Positions 36,533 through 45,162 of a stretch of 64,000 nucleotides of DNA are shown piece after piece (the stretch's first letter is position 1; each line of letters begins with the position of its first letter). The position numbers and the translations under genes were made by a program. Below the pieces are notes generated by a model. It was given only the letters and a program-made list of their open reading frames with translations. It was not told the origin of the DNA and ran no database searches. Source of the DNA: Hydrogenophaga flava NBRC 102514 (lineage in GTDB: Bacteria; Pseudomonadota; Gammaproteobacteria; Burkholderiales; Burkholderiaceae_C). The stretch spans positions 1 to 64,000 of the forward strand of contig NZ_BCTF01000022.1 of assembly GCF_001571145.1 (NCBI RefSeq), read 5' to 3'.

Positions 36533-36557
36533 GCGTGCAATTTTCTCACGCATGCCG
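36527..36557. promoter_or_regulatory. putative LysR operator: 11-bp perfect inverted repeat
   Basis: CGGCATGCGTG (36527-36537) and CACGCATGCCG (36547-36557) flank 9 bp (CAATTTTCT). It includes the T-N11-A pattern and covers the start codon of the lysR gene, 50 bp before the divergent MFS gene. This suggests autorepression and control of the transporter. Confidence 0.7.
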
Positions 36558-36606
36558 CGCAGCAAAACCGTTTGTCGCGCGTGGCGGCGTTGCGCACCAT
36601 GACCCC

Positions 36607-37737
36607 ATGCCGACACCCGACACCACCCTCCTCACCGACCGCCACTCGCGCCGCGCCGCCTGGGTGCTGGGGCTGTCCCTGCCCGGGGACACAGCGCTCT
36701 ACCTGCTCCTGCCCATGTTTGCACCGGCCTTTGGGGTTAGCCTGCCCGAGACCGGGATGCTGCTGGCGGCGAACCGACTGGTGCGCATCGCCGGGTACGG
36801 CGCGGTGGCGCGGTTCTACGCCCGACATGGCGAGCGGCGCACCTGCACGCTGGCCGCGCTGGCGGCGGCGGTGTGTGCGCTGGGCTACGCCACCCTCACC
36901 GGCTTCGTCGCCCTGTTGTGCCTTCGGCTGGTGTGGGGGCTGGCCTTCGCTGCTTTGAATCTGGCCACACAGGCCCTGGCCACGGCGGAACCGGCCGGCG
37001 CTGCGCGCCGGGCCGGCCGCTCGCGCGCGGTGACGGCCCTGGGGCCCATGCTGGCGCTGCCACTGGGGGGCGCGTCTGCGCTGTGGGCCGGTCCCAAAGC
37101 CATCTTCTTCCTGTTCGCGATCGCCGCGCTGGTGGTCGTGGCAGTGGCCCGCCAGTTGCCCGACGCGCCCCACGCCGAGCCACCGCCAGAAGAAAAGCCG
37201 TCAAGGCTCCCGGGCAGCCTCGACCGCTTTTCCTTTGTTGAAGGCCTGGTGCTGGACGGCCTGTTCATCATCGGCCTGTCCTACCTGGGTCGAGACCTGC
37301 TGCCGGGTCAACCGGTGCTCGTGGCGGGCCTGCTGCTGTCGGTCCGCTACCTGGCGGAAATCGTGCTGGCTTCCTCGGGCGGGCACCTGGCGGACAAGCA
37401 CGACCCGGCCGTGCTGCTGGTGGTCTTCGCGGTGCTGACGTCGGTCGCCGTGGCGGGCTTCGGCTTCGGATGGTTGTGGAGCTGCGCACTGGCCATCGTG
37501 ATCCTGCGCGCCCTGCTGCTGCCGCTGCTGCCCACACTGGTCGCGCTTCGCACACCGGGGCCAGGGCGCATACAAGCCCTGGTCACGCGGTCCGTCTGGC
37601 GCGACATGGGCGCCGGCGGCGGCCCGGTGCTGGCCGGGCTGTTGTTGCCCGCCGTGCCGGCCGCGTGGATCTATGGCGGCGCGGCGCTGCTGCTGGCCAC
37701 CACGGCGATGGCCTGCCTCAAGCCGCACAAGCGCTGA
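36607..37737 (+). CDS. MFS transporter
   Basis: 376 aa with about 11-12 hydrophobic segments. An MFS motif-A-like loop follows helix 2 (ARFYARHGERRTCTLAALAA), with an equivalent SSGGHLADKHDPAVLLV in the second half. Substrate unknown. ATG 36607 is preferred over an upstream in-frame start at 36535 that would lie in the operator. Divergent from the lysR gene and followed 50 bp later by the HIT-like gene. Confidence 0.82.
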   Translation: MPTPDTTLLTDRHSRRAAWVLGLSLPGDTALYLLLPMFAPAFGVSLPETGMLLAANRLVRIAGYGAVARFYARHGERRTCTLAALAAAVCALGYATLTGFVALLCLRLVWGLAFAALNLATQALATAEPAGAARRAGRSRAVTALGPMLALPLGGASALWAGPKAIFFLFAIAALVVVAVARQLPDAPHAEPPPEEKPSRLPGSLDRFSFVEGLVLDGLFIIGLSYLGRDLLPGQPVLVAGLLLSVRYLAEIVLASSGGHLADKHDPAVLLVVFAVLTSVAVAGFGFGWLWSCALAIVILRALLLPLLPTLVALRTPGPGRIQALVTRSVWRDMGAGGGPVLAGLLLPAVPAAWIYGGAALLLATTAMACLKPHKR

Positions 37738-37787
37738 CTGCACGCTGCGCGGATTCCCTTCTTCCCCTGCTTTCTGGAGACATCGAA

Positions 37788-38324
37788 ATGAACCTGCATC
37801 GCACCCTCGTGGTTTGCGCGGGCGGCACCGTGGATCTGCCTGCGCGGCCGATGAACCACCGCTGCGACGGCGGGCACCTGCTGGTCCACCCGCCGCGGCC
37901 GGTCTGGGAAAGAAGCGAGCTCACGCCCGATGAGCTGGCGCGGTGGGCCTGCCTGGTGGCTGCCACCGGGAAGGCCATGCTGGACACATTGCCGCCGCTC
38001 GACGGGGGATGCCTCAACTACTGGGAGGCCGGCAACAACGCGCTCAACGACAAGGCCCATCCGATGGGCCCCAAAACCCCCCGGCTACACCGCAGGATGC
38101 ACCTGCATGTGTTTGGGCGAAGCCCGAAGGCGACGCATCCCGATTGGCAATGGGGCGAGCCGCCGCGGTTCCCGGCGTTCGCCGATTCGGACGCCTGGAC
38201 TGCGCAGTTCAGCCCGCTGAATCCTGGCGAATGCGACGCCATCGCGGCAGCCATACGGATGCTGCTGAACACCCGCTATGGCATGAACGCCGGGGCTGCA
38301 GACCTGCCGACCTCAGGCCCCTGA
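37788..38324 (+). CDS. HIT-like protein, possible nucleotide hydrolase
   Basis: 178 aa soluble protein. The segment LHRRMHLHVFGRSP carries an H-x-H-x-hydrophobic core (His105, His107) like the HIT motif, preceded by CLNYWEAGNNALNDKAHPMG, which resembles the loop before the motif. The third His of the classical HxHxHxx is replaced, so catalytic activity is uncertain. GGAGA lies upstream of the ATG. It follows the MFS gene and is convergent, 5 bp away, to the methyltransferase gene. Confidence 0.5.
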   Translation: MNLHRTLVVCAGGTVDLPARPMNHRCDGGHLLVHPPRPVWERSELTPDELARWACLVAATGKAMLDTLPPLDGGCLNYWEAGNNALNDKAHPMGPKTPRLHRRMHLHVFGRSPKATHPDWQWGEPPRFPAFADSDAWTAQFSPLNPGECDAIAAAIRMLLNTRYGMNAGAADLPTSGP

Positions 38325-38329
38325 GCCGC

Positions 38330-39112
38330 TCACGCCTTCTCGGAGGGCGCGTGCATGTGCGTGCCGAAGTAGTTGCTCATGCGGAACAGGGTCTCGGTGC
38401 GCTTGTAGAAGATGATGTACTTCTTGCGCGGGCCGCCCCGCGTGAGGCCGATTTCGGGCGTGCGGAAGTCGACGAAGCAGCCGTGGTCGGCCGCCACCTT
38501 GATCAGCGACAGCGGCGTCCAGTAGGCCACGTGACCCGGCACGAAGGGGTACTGGTGCGTGGCGATGTTGGTGCCGTCGTAGATGTTGGAGCTGCAGATC
38601 AGGACGCCATCGTCCTTGAGCAGGCGCAGCAGCGACTCGAAGTGCGCCACCGGCTCGGTGAAGTGCTCGATCACCTCGGAGGCGATTACCACGTCCGACG
38701 GCGTGGCCTCGGCGATGGTCTCGAAGTTCTCGGCCTCCTGCATGTTCTCCAGGTCGACCAGCTTGGTCTGCACCTCGGGGTAGGCGCGCTTGAGCCAGAG
38801 GTGGTCGGTGTTCAGGCCCGAGCCGAAGAAGCTCACGCTGGCGTTGTGCTTGCTCACGATCTCCATGCCCATCTCGGCCATGTAGAACTCGCGGCCCGGG
38901 CGCTCGTCGTTGGCGTTGCGCAGTTCGCGCAGTGCGGCCTCGGACGACTGGCGGGCAATGATCTTGACGTAGTTGCCCAGGTTCTCGGGGTAGCGGATCA
39001 GGCCGCAGGAGCGGCACTGGTGGCCGCGCATGGTCTTGCCCTGGTACGGCTTGACGCGGCAGGTGTGGGCGACGATGTCTTCTTCACCGCCACAGACGGG
39101 GCATTGGCTCAT
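38330..39112 (-). CDS. zinc-ribbon class I methyltransferase, surface-modification block
   Basis: 260 aa. An N-terminal zinc-ribbon-like module has Cys4/Cys7 and Cys33/Cys36 (CPVCGG and CRSCGL). The methyltransferase domain (Methyltransf_23 type, about 80-215) shows VSFFGSGLNTDH in the motif I position, VVIASEVIEHFTEP and LKDDGVLICSSNIYDG. Similar enzymes methylate sugars or glycans. The ATG at 39112 has AGGAG at the right distance. It is the last of three minus-strand genes following fliA, 36 bp after the CDP-polyol synthase-like gene. Confidence 0.75.
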   Translation of the reverse strand: MSQCPVCGGEEDIVAHTCRVKPYQGKTMRGHQCRSCGLIRYPENLGNYVKIIARQSSEAALRELRNANDERPGREFYMAEMGMEIVSKHNASVSFFGSGLNTDHLWLKRAYPEVQTKLVDLENMQEAENFETIAEATPSDVVIASEVIEHFTEPVAHFESLLRLLKDDGVLICSSNIYDGTNIATHQYPFVPGHVAYWTPLSLIKVAADHGCFVDFRTPEIGLTRGGPRKKYIIFYKRTETLFRMSNYFGTHMHAPSEKA

Positions 39113-39148
39113 GGGGTTCTCCTCGGTACGGAATGAATGGTTGCGGTG

Positions 39149-40486
39149 TCAGACGCGGGCGATCACGCCCGTGTCGCTGGAACTGAGCAGCTTGGCCGAG
39201 GCCAGCGCCACTTCATAGGGGCTGAGCAGGGTGCGCTGGTCTTCGCCGGCGAAGTTGCTGCGGCGCATGCCGGTGTCGGTGCGGCCGGGCACGATGCAGT
39301 TGACGCGGATGCCATCGTCCTTCCACTCGTCCGACAGCGCCTGCGTCAGGTTGACGATGGCCGCCTTGCAGGCCGAATAGGCCGAGTAGTCGGCACGGCC
39401 ACGGGTGAAAGAGGACGAGGAGAACTGCAGCAGCATGCCGTGCGACTCCTTGAGCGGCGCGTGCGCGCACTGCGCCACATTGAGCGAGCCCAGCAGGTTC
39501 ACCGACACCTGCTGCGCCACGTCGGCGGGCGACTGCTGTTCCAGCGGGCTCTTGATCAGCAGGCCGGCGGCGTTGACCACGTGGTCGATGCGGCCCCATT
39601 CCTTCATCAGGCGCCCGAAGGTGTCCTCGACCTGGTCGTGGTCGGCGATGTCGCAGCCGGTGCGGCGCGAGACGCTGTGCACCGTGCTGCCGGCCTCTTC
39701 GAGGATCTGCACGATGGCCTTGCCGATGCCGGCGCTGCCGCCGAACACCACCGAGTGCTTGCCCTTGAGGTCCAGGCCGTTGAGGTTGGGCGCCAGCTGC
39801 TGCTGGCGGATGCGAAACAGCTCATCGGCCAGCACCAGGTCCACCGAGTCGGTGATCTTGATGTTCTCGGAGCTGCCCTTGACGATGCGCACCTGGCCCA
39901 TCGGGTGGCAGGCCATGTAGATGCCGCAGTCGTCGGTGAACTCACCCATCTTCTCGGGGCCGATCTCTTCGTAGCTCTTGACGAGCGCGCCGTAGCGGAA
40001 GCCCTGCGGTGTCTGGCCGCGGTAGATGTGGTCGCGCTTGGGGATGCTCTGGATGAAGCCGTCGCGCTCGACGATGATGGTGTCGCTGGTCTTGATGGCC
40101 ACGTCCACCGCCTCGTGCGACTGCAGCGCGTCGACCACGTCGTGGATGATCTGGTGGCTCAGGAAGGGCCGCGCCGAGTCGTGCAGGATGACGTTCCTCG
40201 GCGGGTCGGCGCGCAGGTACTTCAGCGCCGCCCAGGCCGAGGCCTGGCGCGAGGAACCGCCGACGATCACCTCGGCCTTCGTGTCCCGAAACAGCTTGCG
40301 CGCCATTTCCAGCGCGTCGGCCGGCACGGTGATCACGATGCGCGCGTCGGGCGCGTAGCTGTGCAGGGCGTCGAAGCTGTGCTCCACGATGGTCTTGCCG
40401 GCCACGCGGATGAACTGCTTGGGAATCGGGGAGTCGAGCCGGGTGCCGCTGCCACCGGCCAGCAGGACAAAAGCGAAATCGTTCAT
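39149..40486 (-). CDS. bifunctional cytidylyltransferase / SDR reductase, CDP-ribitol synthase-like
   Basis: 445 aa. Residues 1-230 form an IspD/TarI-type CTP:polyol-phosphate cytidylyltransferase (LLAGGSGTRL, SPIPKQFI, DSARPFLS, RGQTPQGF). Residues 238-445 form a short-chain dehydrogenase (VFGGSAGIGKAI nucleotide loop, FSSSSF, catalytic YSACK, and NCIVPGRTDTGM). This fusion matches Haemophilus Bcs1/Acs1, which reduces ribulose-5-phosphate and makes CDP-ribitol; the TarI/TarJ pair does the same as separate proteins. The actual polyol here is inferred. The ATG at 40486 shares one base with the upstream stop (TGATG); a GTG three bases upstream is possible. Confidence 0.8.
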   Translation of the reverse strand: MNDFAFVLLAGGSGTRLDSPIPKQFIRVAGKTIVEHSFDALHSYAPDARIVITVPADALEMARKLFRDTKAEVIVGGSSRQASAWAALKYLRADPPRNVILHDSARPFLSHQIIHDVVDALQSHEAVDVAIKTSDTIIVERDGFIQSIPKRDHIYRGQTPQGFRYGALVKSYEEIGPEKMGEFTDDCGIYMACHPMGQVRIVKGSSENIKITDSVDLVLADELFRIRQQQLAPNLNGLDLKGKHSVVFGGSAGIGKAIVQILEEAGSTVHSVSRRTGCDIADHDQVEDTFGRLMKEWGRIDHVVNAAGLLIKSPLEQQSPADVAQQVSVNLLGSLNVAQCAHAPLKESHGMLLQFSSSSFTRGRADYSAYSACKAAIVNLTQALSDEWKDDGIRVNCIVPGRTDTGMRRSNFAGEDQRTLLSPYEVALASAKLLSSSDTGVIARV

Positions 40487-42102
40487 CACGCCACCTCTGC
40501 AACGGTTCGTTGGTCGTAGGCCGTCTGGAGCAGCTCCAGGATGTGCGGCGACATGCCGCCGGGGTGGTGCTGGTGCTCGGTCATGATCTGGATGACGCGC
40601 GAGAGCTTCTCAAGCTTGCCCGCGTTGATCGCCTCCAGCGCGCGGATGCGGCCGACGATCTGGAACACCTTGCCACCGACATCCACGGTCGAGGGCGACT
40701 GCAGGTGCGAGATGTAGTCGGGGTCCGACTGGCGCCAGTTGCCGAAGTTCTCGGCCAGGTTGCGCTCGATGTCGTCGGGCACGTAGAACTCGATGCCCAG
40801 GAAGCCGGTCTTCTCCAGGCCAAAGGGCGTGAAGGCGAACTTCTGCAGGTAGCCGAATTCGGACTGGACACCCGTCACCAGCTTGCCGCCCTCCTCGTGG
40901 TAGACGAAGATGTCGATGCTCACGCCGGTCCCGATGTGGCGCACCGGAACGTGGTACGTCTTGTGGCCATGCAGGCGCCGCAGGTCCATGCCGAAGCGGC
41001 CGCTCTGCAGCAGCGCGTTGACCACCTCGTACTGGTCTTCCCAGCCGATGATGCCGACGTCGATGTCCTTGTCGTGCGCCAGCAGACCGCCTTCGCGGTG
41101 GAAGCCCAGCAGCGTGCCCGAGACCAGGAAGGCCTTCTTGCCGATGGGCTCCAGCGCGTTCTGCAGGTCCAGCAAGGCCCCGGAGGCCTGCACCGGGTCG
41201 AAGATCTTCTTGGGCGGCCCCTTGTCCTGTTTGGGCGCCTGGCCAGCGTGGGCCTCGGTCGCTGGCTGCGGCGTCTGGACCGGACCGCGCGCGCACTGGA
41301 GTTCGAGCACCTGGTCCATCCACACCAGGGCCTGGTCCAGGTCGCCCGAGAAGCAGTGCGCGCGCGCCGTATCGAAGGCGGCGTGGATGCGGTGGTCCGC
41401 CGAGGTGGCGTGCCGCGCAGCCTCGATGGCGCCCGCGTAGTCGCCCGCCCTGAAGTGGCATTGGCTGATGTACAGCGCCAGACGGCTGCGCACCTTATCG
41501 ACCGCGGGCAGGCGAGCGATCAGGTGGTCGCGGATGCAGCTGTAGGCGCGGCCCAGGGCGACGGTGTCGGCGGTCTGGGGAATGTGGTTGTGCCGTGCGA
41601 TGAGCGCCTGGGTGAAGCGCAGCCAGTCCTGCACGCCGGGCTTGCGGCGCACCAGCTCGCGCACGATCTGTTCCAGCAGATCAAAGCGCTGCTGGTCGAT
41701 GGCCAGTTCGGCGGCGTGGCACCAGTCGTCCAGCGGACCGTGGCCGTTCTTCAGCACGGCGGCATCGACCGCGGTCTTGCGGACCACGGCCTCGGCGATC
41801 AGGCGCAGCGGGTGGCGGCCGGGCAGCGCGCCGAGTTCGGCGGTGGGTGCACCGTTCGCGATGGACTGGTACACCGCCAGCCAGGCCTTGAAGCGGAAGG
41901 GCTTGGGCAGGTTCTCGGCCGCCAGCGAGGCCAGGAAAACGACGGTGGCGTTCTGGCGCAGCAGGCGGGCAGCGTCCAGCGTCTCCTCGCTCAGCAGCTG
42001 CCGGGGCATTTCCTTGACGACCAGGGTCTCCAGCGCGGCGTAGTCCTGGCGCTGGAGCAAGCGCTCGATGCGGACCAGGCGGGGGAATTCGGCTTCGAAC
42101 AT
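40486..42102 (-). CDS. LicD/fukutin-like phosphotransferase with helical N-terminal region
   Basis: 538 aa. Residues 1-300 are mainly helical and TPR-like (SRLALYISQCHFRAGDYAGA). Residues about 310-480 carry the LicD/fukutin nucleotidyltransferase fold: AFLVSGTLLGFHREGGLLAH then DKDIDVGIIG, whose D-x-D binds metal. Fukutin and FKRP transfer ribitol phosphate from CDP-ribitol and LicD transfers phosphocholine from CDP-choline. Coupling to a CDP-ribitol-type synthase one base downstream points to polyol-phosphate transfer. There is no signal peptide, so the protein is cytoplasmic. It starts 30 bp after fliA on the same strand with AAGGA upstream. Confidence 0.75.
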   Translation of the reverse strand: MFEAEFPRLVRIERLLQRQDYAALETLVVKEMPRQLLSEETLDAARLLRQNATVVFLASLAAENLPKPFRFKAWLAVYQSIANGAPTAELGALPGRHPLRLIAEAVVRKTAVDAAVLKNGHGPLDDWCHAAELAIDQQRFDLLEQIVRELVRRKPGVQDWLRFTQALIARHNHIPQTADTVALGRAYSCIRDHLIARLPAVDKVRSRLALYISQCHFRAGDYAGAIEAARHATSADHRIHAAFDTARAHCFSGDLDQALVWMDQVLELQCARGPVQTPQPATEAHAGQAPKQDKGPPKKIFDPVQASGALLDLQNALEPIGKKAFLVSGTLLGFHREGGLLAHDKDIDVGIIGWEDQYEVVNALLQSGRFGMDLRRLHGHKTYHVPVRHIGTGVSIDIFVYHEEGGKLVTGVQSEFGYLQKFAFTPFGLEKTGFLGIEFYVPDDIERNLAENFGNWRQSDPDYISHLQSPSTVDVGGKVFQIVGRIRALEAINAGKLEKLSRVIQIMTEHQHHPGGMSPHILELLQTAYDQRTVAEVA

Positions 42103-42132
42103 GGGGTTCCTTGGCGTGGGGGACCGGTCGGC

Positions 42133-42849
42133 TCAGTGCTCGCGCAGCTTGGTGCGCAGGCGGGCAATCGACTGGCTGTGCAGCTGGCAGATGCGCGACT
42201 CGGTCACGCCCAGCACGGCCGCGATCTCCTTGAGGTTCATGTCGTGCTCGTAGTACATGGACATGATGTGCTGCTCGCGCTCGGGCAGGTTCTTGATCGC
42301 CTCCACCAGGGCCATGCGCATGCGCTGGTCCTGCAGCAGGCTCGAAGGGTCGGCCTCGTCGTCGCCCATGTGGCGGTCCAGGAAGCCTTCTTCGTCGTCG
42401 TCGCGGCCGCTGATGTCTTCCAGGTAGACCAGCTGGGTGCCGCGCACCTTGGCCAGCATGTGCTGGTAGTCGGCCAGGCTCATGCCCAGCTCCGCGGCGA
42501 TCTCGCTCTCCATCGGCGCGCGGTGCAGCTTCTGCTGCAGGCGGTGCACGGCCTGCTCGATGTCCTTCTGGCTCTTGCGCGAGCCGCGGCTCATCCAGTC
42601 GCCCTCGCGCAGCTCGTCGAGCATGGCGCCGCGGATGCGCTGGCTGGCAAAGGTCTCGAACTGCACGCCCTGCGAAGGCTCGAAGCGCGCGATGGCTTCG
42701 GTCAGGCCGATCATGCCGACCTGGATCAGGTCGTCGACCTCCACGCTCGGCGGCAGCTTGGCGATCATGTGGTGGGCCAGGCGGCGCACCAGCGGGCTGT
42801 ACTTGCGCAACTGGTCGTCCCGGTTGAGGGTGCCTTTGGCGGTGTACAT
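42133..42849 (-). CDS. fliA: flagellar sigma factor FliA (sigma-28)
   Basis: 238 aa. FliA directs class 3 promoters. Regions 2-4 are intact: YSPLVRRLAHHMIAKLPPSV, VDDLIQVGMIGLTEAIARFE (region 2), FETFASQRIRGAMLDELREG and the C-terminal region 4 (EREQHIMSMYYEHDMNLKEI, LGVTESRICQLHSQ). Start ATG 42849. It lies at the end of flhB-flhA-flhF-flhG-like-fliA. Its activity should be held back by FlgM (23813). Probable targets in the window are the promoters at flgM, motA and fliC. Confidence 0.97.
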   Translation of the reverse strand: MYTAKGTLNRDDQLRKYSPLVRRLAHHMIAKLPPSVEVDDLIQVGMIGLTEAIARFEPSQGVQFETFASQRIRGAMLDELREGDWMSRGSRKSQKDIEQAVHRLQQKLHRAPMESEIAAELGMSLADYQHMLAKVRGTQLVYLEDISGRDDDEEGFLDRHMGDDEADPSSLLQDQRMRMALVEAIKNLPEREQHIMSMYYEHDMNLKEIAAVLGVTESRICQLHSQSIARLRTKLREH

Positions 42850-42854
42850 GTCGT

Positions 42855-43655
42855 TCAACTCCAGAGTGAGGGCATCGCGCCCACAGGGGACGGTCCGGTG
42901 GCGGCAAACCGGTTGTCGCGCAGACCGTGGAAGGTGTCCGGCCGCTGGGGCCGGGTCAGGGCGTGTTCCTGCGCGCAGGCGGCCCACACGGGCTCGCTCC
43001 AGCGCTCCAGGTCCAGGCCGAGGTGCCGGTCCGCGCAGTCACAGACCGTGGCCAGCACGGTGTCCAGCGACTGCTCGGGGTCGGCGCTGGTCACGGGCGC
43101 GAGCACCGGGCGGGCGCCGGCCATGTGCAGCAGCTTGACCGCGCCGTAGGCGTCGATGGCCGCCTGGGAATGGGGCAGCACCGGCACCACCACGCGCGCC
43201 TGCAGCTCGCTGCACAGCGGCGAGAGCTCGTGGGCAGGGGCGAAGAACAGCAGCAGGGTGCCGCTGGTGAAGGGGGCCAGCAGGCGCGAGAGAGCCACCG
43301 TCCCGCCGGCGGTCAGCGCGGTGCGCTGCAGCGCGCGCAGGCCCTGGGCCGCGGGCATCACCAGCCACTCGTGACCGTCGGCCGGATGGCCCAGACCGCA
43401 GATCGCGGAGTCGTTCAGGGCGTGCAGCAGGCCCAGGTGGTGGCCGTCACCGCTGCGGCGTTCGGCGGCTTCGGTGGCGGTGCCGTCCAGGATCACCGGC
43501 AGTCGGCCCTGGGCCTTGAGCTGCGCCGACAGGTGGCACAGCAGCTCGTAGGCACTGGCGGGCTGGGCCGGGCTGGCCACCGCCAGCAGGGCCGGGCCCT
43601 CGCGCAGCGGGTGGGCGCGCAGGCCGGCGGCCTGGTCGCAACCGGCTTCAAACAT
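42855..43655 (-). CDS. FlhG/MinD-like protein lacking a P-loop
   Basis: 266 aa, between flhF and fliA where FlhG (MinD-like ATPase controlling flagellar number) is encoded in many bacteria. The N-terminal region has the fold pattern (GPALLAVASPAQPASAYELL, RLPVILDGTA) but no Walker A KGGxGKT, so ATP binding is doubtful. The remaining sequence is weakly conserved (LPHSQAAIDAYGAVKLLHMA). Its ATG overlaps the flhF stop by 8 bp, so the two are coupled. It may be a degenerate FlhG that partners FlhF; the identification rests mainly on position. Confidence 0.55.
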   Translation of the reverse strand: MFEAGCDQAAGLRAHPLREGPALLAVASPAQPASAYELLCHLSAQLKAQGRLPVILDGTATEAAERRSGDGHHLGLLHALNDSAICGLGHPADGHEWLVMPAAQGLRALQRTALTAGGTVALSRLLAPFTSGTLLLFFAPAHELSPLCSELQARVVVPVLPHSQAAIDAYGAVKLLHMAGARPVLAPVTSADPEQSLDTVLATVCDCADRHLGLDLERWSEPVWAACAQEHALTRPQRPDTFHGLRDNRFAATGPSPVGAMPSLWS

Positions 43656-45162
43656 GGCCAGCCCCCAGCTGGATGCCGCGCGAGGAGGCCTGGGAGAAGT
43701 AGAAGCCCATGTCGGTGGCGACCGGGTCGTAGGCCGACTTGCCCTCGGTGCCCATGGCCACCCGCACCAGCGTGGCTGCGTCGGGGTTCTGCCAGTCTTC
43801 GGGCACGCGCTGGCCGTTGGCCACACCGCGCAGCACCACCTGGTGGCGCACCAGGGCGTCGATGGCGGGGCCGAGCTTGACGGCCTCGTCGACCTTGGAG
43901 AGCACCACACCGTGCAGCCCGCTGGACTTGAACGAGGTCAGCACATCGTCCAGCGTGTCGCCGTGGGAGCCGGCGTTGAGCACCAGCACCCTCTTGACCG
44001 AGGGCATGTCCAGCACGTCCAGCATCTCCTGGATGCGCTGGTCGCGCTGGCCCAGGCCGGCGGTGTCGATGATGACCATGCGCTTGCTCGACAGCAGGTC
44101 CAGCAGGTCCTTGAGCGCGGCGCGGTCGTGCGCCAGGTGGGCGACGACGCCGAGCATGCGGCCGTAGGCGCGCAGCTGTTCGTAGCCCGAGACGCGGTAG
44201 GTGTCCAGGGTGATCAGGCCGACGCTGGCGGCGCCGTGCTGGCGCACGCACTGGGCGGCGAGCTTGGCGGCGGTGGTGGTCTTGCCGACGCCGGTGGCGC
44301 CGATCAGGGCGACCACACCGCCCTCGTCGCACAGGCCGCTGCCCGGGGTGGCGGTGCGCAGGTTGCGGGTCAGCGTGTCCATCACCCAGCGAACGGCCTG
44401 GCTGGCACCGGTGTCCGCCGGCATGCGTTCGAGCACGGCGCGGGCGATGGCGGGCGAGTAGCCGGCGCGGATCAGCTTGAGCATCATCGTGGACTGGATC
44501 GGGTTCTGCTTGGAGGAACCGAGCCAGGCCAGGGTGTTGAAGCGCTCCTCGATCATGTCCTTGAGCGCCGAGAGTTCCACCGCCATGCGGCCTTCGCTGG
44601 CGGAGGCGGCGCGCGGGTCCAGGGCCTCGCTGTCGGACCAGGCCGGGGCCGGTGCGGCGGGACGGGTGCGGATCGGGGCCGGCTCGGGCGATGCCATCGG
44701 GGCCGGCGGCATGGCCAGGCGGACCGGTGCGGGGCGCTCGACCGGGGCCTGTGCGCGGGCGGAGGCGCGGGGCGCGGCGGTCTCGCGGGCGGGCGGTGCG
44801 TTGTCCTCGGCGCCCTCGCCTTCCATGGCGGCGCGGCGCTTGCGCAGCATGCGCTCACGCACGTACTCCTGGAACGAGAGCGTGCTCATGGCCATCTGCT
44901 CGGTGTCTTCCTGCACCGAGTCGCGGAAGGCGGGCGGATCGGCGCGGCGGGTGCGGATGGTCGGCATGCGCTCCTCGGCGCGGCTGGCCAGCGAGCTGGG
45001 CTGCTGGGCCACGGGCGCCAGGGTTTCCTCGGCGGCGGCCATCACTTCAAACCCCCCGTCGGTGGCGCGGCTGGAGAGGATGACGGCGCTGTCGCCAAAG
45101 GCCTGACGGGCCTTGGCCATGGCTTCGCGCGAGGTCGGGGCGGTGAATCGTTGGATGTTCAT
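43648..45162 (-). CDS. flhF: flagellar SRP-like GTPase FlhF
   Basis: 504 aa. FlhF places the flagellum, usually at the pole. The N-terminus MNIQRFTAPTSREAMAKARQ is the family B-domain start, and a long Pro/Ala-rich linker (about 90-190) follows. The NG GTPase domain (about 200-500) contains P-loop ALIGATGVGKTTTAAKLAAQ, DTYRVSGYEQLRAYGRML, IIDTAGLGQRD and VLSKVDEA. Presence of FlhF suggests polar or otherwise numerically controlled flagellation. Overlaps flhA by 4 bp. Confidence 0.95.
   Translation of the reverse strand: MNIQRFTAPTSREAMAKARQAFGDSAVILSSRATDGGFEVMAAAEETLAPVAQQPSSLASRAEERMPTIRTRRADPPAFRDSVQEDTEQMAMSTLSFQEYVRERMLRKRRAAMEGEGAEDNAPPARETAAPRASARAQAPVERPAPVRLAMPPAPMASPEPAPIRTRPAAPAPAWSDSEALDPRAASASEGRMAVELSALKDMIEERFNTLAWLGSSKQNPIQSTMMLKLIRAGYSPAIARAVLERMPADTGASQAVRWVMDTLTRNLRTATPGSGLCDEGGVVALIGATGVGKTTTAAKLAAQCVRQHGAASVGLITLDTYRVSGYEQLRAYGRMLGVVAHLAHDRAALKDLLDLLSSKRMVIIDTAGLGQRDQRIQEMLDVLDMPSVKRVLVLNAGSHGDTLDDVLTSFKSSGLHGVVLSKVDEAVKLGPAIDALVRHQVVLRGVANGQRVPEDWQNPDAATLVRVAMGTEGKSAYDPVATDMGFYFSQASSRGIQLGAGHV

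Noticed and set aside
40510..43149. An 879-codon plus-strand frame opposite fliA and the LicD-like gene
   Set aside because: Mirror shadow of conserved genes; no recognisable domain.
42855..43910. A longer start for the FlhG-like gene inside flhF
   Set aside because: The extension overlaps 250 bp of the conserved FlhF GTPase domain in another frame; the ATG at 43655 gives the usual coupled arrangement.
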